In this document: one piece after another, positions 9,157 to 17,657 of the stretch
Layout of the letters: the number at the start of each line of letters is the position of its first letter
How positions within the stretch are numbered: the first letter of the stretch is position 1
DNA from: an uncultured Spirochaetales bacterium
Lineage (GTDB): Bacteria; Spirochaetota; Spirochaetia; Sphaerochaetales; Sphaerochaetaceae
Length of the DNA: 64,000 nt
Assembly (NCBI GenBank): GCA_949300325.1
Contig: CASGDQ010000054.1
Span: 1-64,000, forward strand
Reading direction: 5' to 3'
Position numbers and translations under genes: made by a program
Notes under the pieces: generated by a model
Told to the model about the DNA's origin: nothing
What the model saw: the letters and a program-made list of their open reading frames with translations, nothing else
Database searches by the model: none

Positions 9157-9162
9157 GTACTT

Positions 9163-9615
9163 ATGAAGATGATTACCGGAATTTACAATACGAATGTCGA
9201 TGAAAAAGGCAGGTTTCTGCTTCCGTCGCGCATGCGTCAGGCTCTACAGTCCCAGGAGCTGGTTGTACTTCCGGGTCTTGATGAGAACCACTTGATGCTC
9301 ATGACTCCTTCCTACTTCGAAGATCGGTTTTCTCAGGCTGTGCTTTCTTCCGACAGTGCTATGTTCGACAGGGGAAAGCGCAGTCTCATTAGACGCCTGA
9401 TTGCGCCTGCAGTTTATCTTGAAATGGATAGTGCAGGGCGCTTAAATGTTCCATCGACACTCCGGGAAAAGTATTCGATTACTTCAAAAAGCGAGATCAC
9501 TCTTGTTGGTACTGGATATTATGTCGAAATATGGAATACAGGGGTTTATGAGAAAGCTCTTGAAGAGGATACTTCTTCACTTGCCGATCTTGCAGAGGGT
9601 TTGAAGGGGGAGTGA
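9163..9615 (+). CDS. mraZ: Transcriptional regulator MraZ
   Basis: 150 residues with two AbrB-like halves, each with the family DxxxR signature (DEKGR near residue 15, DSAGR near 90). MraZ is a DNA-binding ring protein that controls the division and cell-wall cluster through repeats upstream of itself; such repeats are present at 9121-9156. The repeats overlap the region where a ribosome binding site would lie, and no strong one is seen. The stop overlaps the rsmH ATG (TGATG at 9613-9617). Confidence 0.95.
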   Translation: MKMITGIYNTNVDEKGRFLLPSRMRQALQSQELVVLPGLDENHLMLMTPSYFEDRFSQAVLSSDSAMFDRGKRSLIRRLIAPAVYLEMDSAGRLNVPSTLREKYSITSKSEITLVGTGYYVEIWNTGVYEKALEEDTSSLADLAEGLKGE

Positions 9616-10502
9616 TGGAGATACTTCACTACCCGGTAATGCATGAACAGGTGCTGGACTATCTGGCTTTTGAAGATGACTCGGACAAAGTCTTGATAGA
9701 TTGCACAACCGGAGAAGGCGGACACAGCGCCTTGTTTCTGGAGAAATATCCTAATCTCAAGGTCATCGGCCTCGACAGGGATTCGGAAATCCAGAAGAAG
9801 GCAAAGGAACGCTTTTGTGCTTATGGCAGCAGGTTCACACCTGTAAATACCTGGTTCGATGATTATCTTGCCAACGCTGAAAGCCAAAGTGCGGACAGGA
9901 TACTTTTCGATCTTGGTATTTCGATTTTCCATTACCAGGAGAGCGGTAGGGGTTTTTCATTCCATAGTGATGAAAAACTTGATATGAGGCTTGACAAGAA
10001 TCAGACCTTCGATGCTGCAGATGTTGTAAACAGCTATGGAGAAGAGGAGCTGGCTGATGTCATATACCGCTATGGTGAGGAGCGTTATTCAAGGCGCATA
10101 GCCAGGGCTATTGTGCAAGAGCGCAGCATCAAGAAGATTGAGACTGCGAGCGAACTCGAGAACGTAATATTCCATTGCGTACCAAAGGAATACCGTTTTG
10201 GCCGCATAAGTCCTGCAACAAGGACTTTTCAGGCCTTGCGGATAGAGGTCAACCGGGAACTGGACCGGATAGAACCTGCATTGAAGGACGCCATAAGGGT
10301 TTTGAGACCTGGTGGACGTATTGCAGTGATCACGTTTCATTCCTTGGAAGACAGGATCGTCAAATGGTTCTTCAAGAATGAGGAGAAGGATAATTCGACG
10401 ATAAGGATATTAACTAAGAAGCCGGTGCTTCCGAGTAAAAAAGAAGAGGAGGAAAACGCACCTTCTAGAAGTGCAAAGCTGAGGGTCGTTGAGAAGATAT
10501 GA
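9615..10502 (+). CDS. rsmH: 16S rRNA (cytosine-1402-N4) methyltransferase
   Basis: 295 residues. N-terminal HYPVMHEQVLDYL is diagnostic, followed by the SAM-binding IDCTTGEGGHSALFL and DRDSE. The RILFDLGIS block and the C-terminal HSLEDRIVKWFF are also present. Methylates N4 of C1402 in the ribosomal P site. ATG 9615 overlaps the mraZ stop; a GTG at 9612 is the only close alternative. Second gene of the mra operon in most bacteria, as here. Confidence 0.96.
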   Translation: MEILHYPVMHEQVLDYLAFEDDSDKVLIDCTTGEGGHSALFLEKYPNLKVIGLDRDSEIQKKAKERFCAYGSRFTPVNTWFDDYLANAESQSADRILFDLGISIFHYQESGRGFSFHSDEKLDMRLDKNQTFDAADVVNSYGEEELADVIYRYGEERYSRRIARAIVQERSIKKIETASELENVIFHCVPKEYRFGRISPATRTFQALRIEVNRELDRIEPALKDAIRVLRPGGRIAVITFHSLEDRIVKWFFKNEEKDNSTIRILTKKPVLPSKKEEEENAPSRSAKLRVVEKI

Positions 10503-10786
10503 AAGAACATTTGAATGGATCGTTCAGGATAACTAGAAACCATAAGATTTTGGTATTGTCAGCTCTTCTTGTGACATTCATGCTGCTTTTTATTCCGCTC
10601 TGGCAGATGGGAGTCAACAGAAGTCTCGATCTAGGAATAAGATACGAGAATGCCCGGCTTGTGGAAATAGATTCGGAAGAAAGGGCCATAAGAAAGACGA
10701 TGGCTTCTTTGCAGCATGCTGCTGAGACTGAGAACATCCTTTTGAGCATGCAGGAAAAGGAAGGGGTGCTGCTCAGCTCGAAATAG
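10499..10786 (+). CDS. ftsL: FtsL-like division protein
   Basis: 95 residues with the FtsL layout: a short basic cytoplasmic tail, one membrane segment at about 18-38 and a short periplasmic coiled coil. Sequence conservation in this family is poor, so the call rests on topology and on position directly after rsmH (ATGA overlap with its stop). FtsL normally links FtsQ with FtsW and FtsI. Here the next genes of the usual order, ftsI, murF and mraY, are absent and a promoter/terminator region follows. Confidence 0.75.
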   Translation: MKEHLNGSFRITRNHKILVLSALLVTFMLLFIPLWQMGVNRSLDLGIRYENARLVEIDSEERAIRKTMASLQHAAETENILLSMQEKEGVLLSSK

Positions 10787-10816
10787 AAGATATTTATACC
10801 TAGACAGGGTATATTA

Positions 10817-10825
10817 TGATATAAT
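10817..10825 (+). promoter_or_regulatory. Extended -10 promoter in front of ftsW
   Basis: TGA followed by TATAAT (10820-10825) is a perfect extended -10. Transcription should start at about 10831-10832, exactly at the base of the hairpin described next. The matching -35 is weak. Confidence 0.6.
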
Positions 10826-10831
10826 ATTGCA

Positions 10832-10889
10832 AGAAAGCGCAGGTGGGGTTTCCCGTCTGCCTTTTTTGGACAAGCGGCACCTGCTTTCT
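10832..10889 (+). promoter_or_regulatory. ftsW leader with terminator hairpin and alternative long stem
   Basis: Structure 1: GCAGGTGGG (10839-10847), loop GTTT and CCCGTCTGC (10852-10860), a nine-pair stem with two G-U pairs, then C and TTTTTT (10862-10867), which is an intrinsic terminator. Structure 2: the 5' part AGAAAGC-gc-AGGTG (10832-10845) is complementary over 12 pairs to CACCTGCTTTCT (10878-10889), with a two-base bulge. The two structures exclude each other. The second partner lies beyond the terminator, so it can form only in read-through RNA. Likely control point for ftsW-ftsZ, or a scar where ftsI-murF-mraY were lost. Pairing is seen; function is inferred. Confidence 0.6.
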
Positions 10890-10917
10890 GGATGCCGGCA
10901 AAGGGTGGTTTTATTTT

Positions 10918-12087
10918 ATGGAGAATTACGAGAAGAATTATGATGATTTCACTCTTCGCGATATCAATGAAGAGGAACTCAGCGGATCGCTATCTCCATT
11001 CACTTTCCTTTGTATATCTATAGCTCTAGCAATGTTTGGTCTCATATGCGCATATAGCGCAAGTTATGATACCGCGCTCCGAGAAGGCAATCCGCATTAT
11101 TATTACTTGCTTGAGATGACCGTTTATCTCATCTTGGGCATTGTAACAGGGATAATACTATTCTTTCTGCCCAGAAAGAGGCTGGAAAGGCTTCATTGGA
11201 TCCTTTTCCCCTTATCCATGCTCCTTCTCATTTATAATGCCGTTACCGATTTCTTTAATCTCGGTACCTTTTCTTTTCCGGGAAATCCTTTTTTCAGGAC
11301 AAGCGATTTCGTGATATTTGCTACAATCCTGCAGATTGCATCGCTCTTTCCCGGCATCAGGGAAAAAGAACGGAGGGGATGGGCATATTTATCTGTGTTC
11401 CTTTCCAGCCTCATTACAGTTTTTTTGATGACACTATGCGGCAGCTACAGTTATGCCGCACTCTATATTCTTGTATTGATCGTATGTTTCAGCGCGGCCA
11501 GGCTGGAAAAGGCACATATAGCTGTTTATGCCCTATATCTTTTTTCTTTCATGATTGTGCTTGCTCTTGCATCCCCTGCGCTTCTTGAGCAGATGGTCTC
11601 CCGTCTGATGCCGTTTTTATCGGATAACGCGACTTCAGTTGCTCTCAGCTCTTCGATAAGCGCGATTGCAGAAGGCGGATTTTTTGGAAAAGGCATCGGT
11701 GCTGGATATTATAAACTGGGGCACCTTGATGCGATCCATACCGATTATATTTTTGCAAATATGGCAGAAGAAATGGGGCTTGTAGGGATTTTGATGATAA
11801 TCCTTCTGTTTATTCTTTTCTTATACCTAGGCATACGTTGTGCCAGAAGAGCTGATAAGAACGGAGATTATTTTATTAAGATTTCTACACTCGGTTTCAC
11901 TTTCGCAATAGTCATGAAGGCGGCGATGAGCATGCTTGTTGCAAGCGGAGTTCTGTTTACGACCGGCATTAGCCTTCCATTTTTCAGCGCGAATCCACTT
12001 GAGTATTTCATCACTGTTTTGGAATGCACCTTGCTTTACAGGTTCATGCACATAACAGGAAGGGGATATGAAAAGGCGCGCGATTGA
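10918..12087 (+). CDS. ftsW: FtsW, SEDS-family septal protein, divergent
   Basis: 389 residues with roughly ten membrane segments. Recognisable SEDS blocks are GLICAYSASYD in the first segment and GGFFGKGIG...HTDYIFANMAEEMG, including the Asp of the HTDYIF motif thought to be catalytic. Other near-invariant motifs have drifted: QPDxGT of active members corresponds to a CGSYSYAA stretch, and LPFISYGGSS reads LPFFSANPLE. SEDS proteins polymerise lipid II together with a class B PBP, but no ftsI is present beside it. The ATG at 10918 is preferred over the in-frame GTG at 10843, which lies inside the leader hairpin. The 3' end overlaps ftsQ by 20 bp. Confidence 0.85.
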   Translation: MENYEKNYDDFTLRDINEEELSGSLSPFTFLCISIALAMFGLICAYSASYDTALREGNPHYYYLLEMTVYLILGIVTGIILFFLPRKRLERLHWILFPLSMLLLIYNAVTDFFNLGTFSFPGNPFFRTSDFVIFATILQIASLFPGIREKERRGWAYLSVFLSSLITVFLMTLCGSYSYAALYILVLIVCFSAARLEKAHIAVYALYLFSFMIVLALASPALLEQMVSRLMPFLSDNATSVALSSSISAIAEGGFFGKGIGAGYYKLGHLDAIHTDYIFANMAEEMGLVGILMIILLFILFLYLGIRCARRADKNGDYFIKISTLGFTFAIVMKAAMSMLVASGVLFTTGISLPFFSANPLEYFITVLECTLLYRFMHITGRGYEKARD

Positions 12088-12811
12088 GTTCCTGGTTTTG
12101 GCCTTGGTTGTAATGGCGGCCATCTTTTTTTGGCTTGCTTTCGGGCCGAGGTTCAGAATAGTGGAGCTCGATGTGGATGAAGAGCTGTTGACACCTTCAG
12201 TCAGGCGCATATGCCTTGAAACGGAAGGTGTATCGCTTTTCTCCCTCAGCTCTGGCTTGTTGGAGAAAAGATTCAGGGATCTTTGCTATGTGGATACATG
12301 CAAAGTCGCTTACGAATTTCCGTCATCCCTACGGGTTGATATGGAATTTGAAAAGGAAGGTGTGGTTCTCACCGACCTTGACCGTTGTCTTTTCTGTAGT
12401 CCTTCTGGACTGAAGGAAATGTGCATCGAGGATGCATTTTACCTGAAAAGGAGGTATGTTCCTCTGATTTTGGACAAATACAGCTTCGATTATATTTCCT
12501 CTTACGGCATTGAAAACGGCTTCGGTTCGGTGATAGCATTACTATTGGAAATATCTTCGCTTCTTATGTATAATCAGAAGTTGATATCTTTTGCCGTTTA
12601 TCAGCCAGGTGACGGCAATGGATTTGGAACCCTGACGCTCAAAATGGCAGATCAGGATTGCTGGATCGACATAAAGGAAAACACCGATGCGGCATATCTG
12701 GTTACGTTCTTGGGAAAACTTCAGGAGGAGGCGGTGCTTCCTTATTCGTTGGGGAAAAGAAGATATGAGATCAAGGATAACGTCTTGATTAGACGTGAAG
12801 TGGTGGTATAA
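12068..12811 (+). CDS. ftsQ: FtsQ/DivIB-like division protein
   Basis: 247 residues: short basic N-terminus, one membrane segment (about 7-27), then a POTRA-like region beginning FRIVELDVDEELLTPSVRR and a beta-rich remainder. Sequence identity in the family is low; membrane topology and position between ftsW and ftsA carry the call. It would scaffold FtsL/FtsW in the periplasm. Four cysteines fall at residues about 50-125, more than usual for FtsQ. It ends 1 bp before the ftsA start. Confidence 0.8.
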   Translation: MKRRAIEFLVLALVVMAAIFFWLAFGPRFRIVELDVDEELLTPSVRRICLETEGVSLFSLSSGLLEKRFRDLCYVDTCKVAYEFPSSLRVDMEFEKEGVVLTDLDRCLFCSPSGLKEMCIEDAFYLKRRYVPLILDKYSFDYISSYGIENGFGSVIALLLEISSLLMYNQKLISFAVYQPGDGNGFGTLTLKMADQDCWIDIKENTDAAYLVTFLGKLQEEAVLPYSLGKRRYEIKDNVLIRREVVV

Positions 12812-12812
12812 G

Positions 12813-14045
12813 GTGGCAACGGATAAGACGCTTTTAGGATTGGACATCGGCACTTCCTCCATCAGGGCTGTGATCGCCAGCGTTTCGCGCGACGGCCAGC
12901 TGATGATAGAGGCTATTGCAGAACGCCCCAGCGAAGGGGTCAAATCCGGCAGTATTGTCAATATAGAGCAGACTTTGAAGGCAATAAACTCTGTAATAAG
13001 TGATGCAGAGCTTCAGAGCGGTACCGAAGTCAACAGTGTGATTTTAGGCATAGGTGGCGACCATATACAGGGAATCAGTTCCAATGGAGCAGTGGGAATC
13101 ACCAACAAGGATCAGGAAATAACGAGCGAGGATATAAGAAAATCCATCGATATTGCCAGGGCGCATGATCTTCCTCAGGATACAGAGATACTCCATACTC
13201 TGGTTCAGGATTTCCAGGTGGATTCCCGTTCTGGAATCAAGGATCCGATAGACATGCTTGGCCATAGGCTTGAAACAAGGGTCCTTCTTGTGACCGGCTC
13301 TTCATCTATTTGCCAGAATCAGAGAAAGTGCATTCAAAAAGCGGGAATCCAGGTCCAGAGGATGGTTCTTCAATCTTTGGCCGACAGCGAGGTTGTTCTC
13401 ACTAGTGAGGAAAAAGAGATGGGTGCCATCATCATAAACATCGGAGCCGGCACAACAAACATGATCTGTTATTGCCAAGGCTCTCCGGTTTATGTCGGCG
13501 GTGTCGGATTCGGAGGGGATAACGTTACAGGGGATATTGCATATATGCTCCAGCTGCCACGTGTCGCAGCCGAATCGATAAAGCTGTCTGATGGTTCCTG
13601 CCATACTCCTAGTGTAAACCCGGAGGACATGATAATTACGCCGGCTGTAGGAGGCAAACCTTCTTTCAGGTTCCCGAAACGCGAGCTTGCTAAAGTGATC
13701 GAGCCCAGGATGGCTGAAATCTTCTCGCTTCTTCAGGGGGAACTTGAGAAAAAGGAGATAAACGGCCCATTTGGAGCGGGAATCGTTTTGGTAGGAGGAG
13801 GAGCGCTTCTTTCCGGTGCGACCGAACTTGCTGCTGAGATCTTCCGCCTTCCTGCAAGAATCGGTTTTCCTGTGGCTATTAACGGTCTTGACAGACAATA
13901 TATAGATCCAAAGTATGCGACGGTGCTTGGCCTTGTTAAGATAGAGGCCAAGAAATTCCGAGACAGCGGCGCCCTTGTCTCAGCAAGAAAAGACAAGGTT
14001 GGTTTTTCGAAAAAGATGAAGGGCTTGCTTGGCAAGCTGTTTTAA
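12813..14045 (+). CDS. ftsA: Cell division protein FtsA
   Basis: 410 residues, actin-like ATPase. LLGLDIGTSSIRAVI is phosphate loop 1, INIGAGTTNMICY is phosphate loop 2, and VLVGGGALLSG is the adenosine motif. The C-terminal SKKMKGLLGKLF is the amphipathic membrane-targeting helix, so FtsZ anchoring to the membrane should be intact. The GTG at 12813, just after the ftsQ stop, is chosen; a GTG at 12795 would overlap ftsQ and add six residues of no family resemblance. Confidence 0.95.
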   Translation: MATDKTLLGLDIGTSSIRAVIASVSRDGQLMIEAIAERPSEGVKSGSIVNIEQTLKAINSVISDAELQSGTEVNSVILGIGGDHIQGISSNGAVGITNKDQEITSEDIRKSIDIARAHDLPQDTEILHTLVQDFQVDSRSGIKDPIDMLGHRLETRVLLVTGSSSICQNQRKCIQKAGIQVQRMVLQSLADSEVVLTSEEKEMGAIIINIGAGTTNMICYCQGSPVYVGGVGFGGDNVTGDIAYMLQLPRVAAESIKLSDGSCHTPSVNPEDMIITPAVGGKPSFRFPKRELAKVIEPRMAEIFSLLQGELEKKEINGPFGAGIVLVGGGALLSGATELAAEIFRLPARIGFPVAINGLDRQYIDPKYATVLGLVKIEAKKFRDSGALVSARKDKVGFSKKMKGLLGKLF

Positions 14046-14055
14046 GGAGAGATAG

Positions 14056-15348
14056 ATGAACTTTGATATTTTCGACATTGAAGATACAACTACAGGGGAG
14101 CAGGCAGCACCGACTATAATCAAGGTTGTCGGAGTAGGTGGCGGTGGCGGAAATGCAATTAACCGCATGATCGCCGCTGGTCTTAAAAAGGTTTCTTTTG
14201 TTGCATTGAACACCGATGTCCAAGCCCTTCAGAGATCCAATGCCCAGACGAGAATCGCAATTGGAAAAGAACTTACTGGCGGACTTGGCGCCGGGGGCCA
14301 GCCCGAGGTCGGTGAAAAAGCTGCAGTGGAATCCAAAGAAGAGATCAGGGCAGCTATTGATAATGCAGACATGGTGTTCATAACCGCTGGAATGGGCGGC
14401 GGCACAGGTACCGGCGCTGCTCCGATTGTTGCAGAGATAGCAAAGGGATGCGGCGCGCTTACTGTTGCTGTTGTAACAACACCTTTTGCATTTGAAGGAA
14501 AGAAGAAGCTTGTCCTTGCTCAGGCAGGAATAGAGAAGCTGAGGAAGCAGGTTGATACGCTCATCCTCATTCCAAACCAGCATCTTTTGAACATAGTGGA
14601 TGCAAATACTCCGATAAAGCAGGCATTCATCATTGCTGACAGTGCCCTTTTACAGTCGGTCCAGGGAATATCCGATCTGATAACGGAACCGGGTGAAATC
14701 AATATAGATTTTGCTGATGTCAAGACCGTCATGAAGGGCAAGGGCGATGCGTTGATAGGCCTTGGCTTCGGCGAGGGGGCCAACCGCGCGGTAGAGGCTG
14801 CAAAGCTTGCAGTCAACAATCCTCTGCTTGAGAACGCAAGCATCGACGGCGCAAAGAGCGTTCTTGTCAATCTTGCCGGTGGGGATAGTCTCACAATCCA
14901 GGAGTATCAGGATGTTGTCGAGATCATCACCCAGAACTGTGCTGAAGATGTTCTTGTTATTGCAGGCCAGAGCTACAATCCGGCCCTTGGAGACAGGATC
15001 AAGGTAACAGTTGTTGCAACCGGCTTTGAAAAGAAACCGGATATTGCTGCAAGCCAAGCCGAGGCTGAGATGTTCAATAAGAGCTTTACCAGAGCTGAGA
15101 AGCAGCATGATGATCAGGGTGTAAGGGAAGCCCTGGGCTTTTCTTCCAGGCAAGAGAGTTCCCAGACTTCGCGTCCCACATCATCCCCATCTCCGGCTGC
15201 AAAGGAATCACAGTCTGATCCTGCTGCGATCACGGTCAACAGATGGCAGGATCTTCAGCAGCAGCTTGGAAAGAGAGCGCGTGAAAGCAATGATTACAGC
15301 ATTCCTGCGGTGCTGAGGTATTCGAGAAACGAAGATGACAGGAAATGA
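14056..15348 (+). CDS. ftsZ: Cell division protein FtsZ
   Basis: 430 residues, tubulin-like GTPase forming the Z ring. [17 protein letters not shown], the nucleotide signature [10 protein letters not shown] and the T7-loop region NIDFADV are all intact. After a variable linker (about 355-410) it ends [18 protein letters not shown], which matches the conserved C-terminal peptide that binds FtsA. AAGGAG lies at 14045-14050. The contrast between intact FtsA/FtsZ and altered FtsW suggests that ring formation is retained. The end overlaps the next gene by 14 bp. Confidence 0.97.
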   Translation: MNFDIFDIEDTTTGEQAAPTIIKVVGVGGGGGNAINRMIAAGLKKVSFVALNTDVQALQRSNAQTRIAIGKELTGGLGAGGQPEVGEKAAVESKEEIRAAIDNADMVFITAGMGGGTGTGAAPIVAEIAKGCGALTVAVVTTPFAFEGKKKLVLAQAGIEKLRKQVDTLILIPNQHLLNIVDANTPIKQAFIIADSALLQSVQGISDLITEPGEINIDFADVKTVMKGKGDALIGLGFGEGANRAVEAAKLAVNNPLLENASIDGAKSVLVNLAGGDSLTIQEYQDVVEIITQNCAEDVLVIAGQSYNPALGDRIKVTVVATGFEKKPDIAASQAEAEMFNKSFTRAEKQHDDQGVREALGFSSRQESSQTSRPTSSPSPAAKESQSDPAAITVNRWQDLQQQLGKRARESNDYSIPAVLRYSRNEDDRK

Positions 15349-16270
15349 CGATTCAGGTCTTCTTGAGCTTTTTTCCGATTATCTGACATTTGAAAAAAGA
15401 TTATCATCAAAAACAAAGGATGCCTACGTTGAGGAGGCATCCGTTTTACTTTCCTGGTGCAATGAAGAAAAAAAGGATGTTTCTTTCCTTTTGTTTTCTG
15501 ATTTGGATGCTTTTCTTGTGTTTAGAAAGGAAAAAGGTAAGCTTGAAGAACGTACAATATCGAAAATCCTCAGTGCTTTGAGATGTTTTTTCAATTTCCT
15601 CATTAAGGAAGGAATCCGCAAAGATAATCCGGTATTATCCGTGGACCGTCCCAAGACAAGGCTTTACCTTCCGCGTACCCTAAGCAGGCAGGAAGTGGAG
15701 GAAATCCTTGAGGAATTCCGCGACGACGGGGATGTCTTGATGATGAGGGATTATACGATCTTTGAGCTGATCTATTCTTCCGGCATGCGGATAAGCGAAC
15801 TTGTCAACCTCGATGTGGATTCTTTTTCCCGTGAAGAGAGTTTTATCCGTGTTGTTGGAAAAAGAAACAAGGAACGGGTTGTTTTTATTGGGGAAATAGC
15901 AGAACGGGCGGTTATCAATTATATCGATTTTGTCCGTCCCCTGCTTCTGAATAAGAAAAAGATGAAGGAAAAAGCGCTTTTTCTGAACAGGAGAGGAGAG
16001 CGTCTTACCCGCCAGGCTGTACATAAGAGGTTCCATGAAAGGGTGGAGAAGCTTGGCCTGGATGCCACTGTGCATACGCTTCGCCATAGCTTTGCCACCC
16101 ATATGATTGAAAACGGTGCAGATATCAGGAGCATACAGGAGATGCTTGGCCACAGCGATGTGAAGACCACGCAGATATATACTCATCTTGATACCAAGGA
16201 GCTTTTGGATTCCTATGATAGATTCGCGTCCCTTTTGAAATTATCGGGAGATGATGATGTTTCAAAATAG
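15335..16270 (+). CDS. XerC/XerD-family tyrosine recombinase (copy 1)
   Basis: 311 residues. N-terminal SAM-like core-binding domain, then a catalytic domain with the first Arg in [22 protein letters not shown] for His-x-x-Arg, [13 protein letters not shown] with the nucleophile Tyr. All catalytic residues are visible, so it should be an active Xer enzyme for chromosome dimer resolution. A second Xer lies 1.4 kb downstream, making a candidate XerC/XerD pair. It starts inside the end of ftsZ and is probably translated from the same message. Confidence 0.93.
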   Translation: MTGNDDSGLLELFSDYLTFEKRLSSKTKDAYVEEASVLLSWCNEEKKDVSFLLFSDLDAFLVFRKEKGKLEERTISKILSALRCFFNFLIKEGIRKDNPVLSVDRPKTRLYLPRTLSRQEVEEILEEFRDDGDVLMMRDYTIFELIYSSGMRISELVNLDVDSFSREESFIRVVGKRNKERVVFIGEIAERAVINYIDFVRPLLLNKKKMKEKALFLNRRGERLTRQAVHKRFHERVEKLGLDATVHTLRHSFATHMIENGADIRSIQEMLGHSDVKTTQIYTHLDTKELLDSYDRFASLLKLSGDDDVSK

Positions 16271-16997
16271 CTTTTTTCTTTTTTTTATCATATTTCTTGC
16301 CGGATTTGTCGATTCGATTGCAGGAGGCGGCGGCCTGTTGAGCCTCACAGGATATTACGCCTATGGGCTTAATCCTATTTCTGCGCTTTCAAACAACAAG
16401 TTCAGCTCTACCTTTGGAACCCTTTTCTCTGTGGCCAATTATTTCAGAGGGGGAGCTGTGGAAGCCAAGACCTGCCTGTTCGGCATCCTCTTTTCCTTAT
16501 CCGGCTCTTTCATAGGCTCCAGCCTTGCCACAATCTATTCCGATGTTTATTTCCGCTATCTGATGATGGTGGCGATTCCTGTGGTTACGCTTTTGACCAT
16601 AAAAAAGAAATCATATGATTCTGAGAGAAAATTCTCCCATTCCACAGAGCTGATATTGATCGCCTCCTTCAGTTTCATCATCGGAATGTATGACGGCTTT
16701 TTCGGACCAGGAACAGGAATGTTTTTAACGCTCTCTTTTTCATTTGTAGGGTTTTCTCTGCTTGAGGCTGCAGGAAACAGCAAGGTTCTGAATCTGGCAA
16801 GCAACGTGATTGCCCTGTTAGTCTTCATACGCAACGGGAGCGTGAATTTCTCTTTGGGAATCCCATGCGCCGCTTTCAGCATAGCCGGAAATATTTTGGG
16901 ATCTTCCTTGGCCTTGAAATTCAATACAAAGATAATCAAGCCGATGCTTTTAACAGTGCTTGCTCTTTTATATCTGGAAGTCTTGAACGTTTTTTAA
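16251..16997 (+). CDS. TauE/SafE-family membrane transporter
   Basis: 248 residues, about eight hydrophobic segments in two similar halves. [17 protein letters not shown] in the first half and [15 protein letters not shown] in the second are the family's repeated signature. The family exports sulfite, sulfoacetate and other anions; the substrate cannot be inferred. Three consecutive ATGs (16251, 16254, 16257) are possible starts; GGGAG at 16246-16250 favours the third. It overlaps the preceding xer gene. Confidence 0.88.
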   Translation: MMMFQNSFFLFFIIFLAGFVDSIAGGGGLLSLTGYYAYGLNPISALSNNKFSSTFGTLFSVANYFRGGAVEAKTCLFGILFSLSGSFIGSSLATIYSDVYFRYLMMVAIPVVTLLTIKKKSYDSERKFSHSTELILIASFSFIIGMYDGFFGPGTGMFLTLSFSFVGFSLLEAAGNSKVLNLASNVIALLVFIRNGSVNFSLGIPCAAFSIAGNILGSSLALKFNTKIIKPMLLTVLALLYLEVLNVF

Positions 16998-17016
16998 CTT
17001 TGCTTGATTCATAGTC

Positions 17017-17643
17017 ATGCAAAAAAGAAAACTGCTTTTAAATAATGATGGATATTGCTGTCTGGGAAGATTTCCCAGATCAGATGAGCTGTGCTTATTC
17101 CTGCATAGCTGGGATGGTGATGAAAAAACCAGGGAGGGGCTGGTGACTTCAGCCTTGGAAGCAAAAGCTGCAGGGTTTTCTGTTCTTAGCAACCTTTCCT
17201 CCCGCCTTCATCTCATTGCCGATGCCTGCCTTTTTACCGATAACCCGCTATACGTGCTTTTGCCTTATAAGAGGAATGGTAATTTCTCTGCTATGGATTG
17301 TGATGTATTCTCTACTTCGGGCGGATTTATTTTTCCCGAAAAAAGGGATGGCACATATTGCCTTTTAAACAATTTTGTCCTTTCTTATTCCCAAATCATC
17401 ATTTTCTCAGGCAGAGCAGATATTTACCTTGCCGAGGCCGCACTCGATCAAGGCAGTCATGTCTTTATTTTGCGCAACAGCCTGGGTTTTGAAAACAACA
17501 AGAAGCTTCTGAAGGCGGGATGCCATGTCATAAACAGCCTATCGGATGCGCTTTATATGCCCAAAAGCATATCTTTTTCGTCAGAAGAAGGAAGATATAG
17601 AATAGGAAATAGGGGATATGGAGTGTTTAATTTTTGTTTTTAA
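17017..17643 (+). CDS. Shortened DprA/Smf-like protein
   Basis: 208 residues. The Rossmann-type DprA core can be followed: RSDELCLFLHS, EAKAAGFSVLSNLSSRLH (the region of VSGLARGID), FIFPEKRDG near the place of FPxRNR, and AALDQGSHVFIL before the final KLLKAGCHVI. The signature motifs are altered and the N-terminal SAM and C-terminal winged-helix domains of a normal 300-370 residue DprA are missing. DprA loads RecA on incoming DNA during transformation; this copy is likely remodelled or losing function. It sits beside xer/hslVU, a position where spirochaetes usually carry smf. Confidence 0.65.
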   Translation: MQKRKLLLNNDGYCCLGRFPRSDELCLFLHSWDGDEKTREGLVTSALEAKAAGFSVLSNLSSRLHLIADACLFTDNPLYVLLPYKRNGNFSAMDCDVFSTSGGFIFPEKRDGTYCLLNNFVLSYSQIIIFSGRADIYLAEAALDQGSHVFILRNSLGFENNKKLLKAGCHVINSLSDALYMPKSISFSSEEGRYRIGNRGYGVFNFCF

Positions 17644-17657
17644 AATATAATGTGGAC

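Noticed and set aside
10832-10889. A known riboswitch in the ftsW leader
   Set aside because: The conserved cores of the common riboswitch classes were not recognised; only the terminator hairpin and the alternative stem are supported. A classical antiterminator is also unlikely because the second partner is downstream of the T-run.
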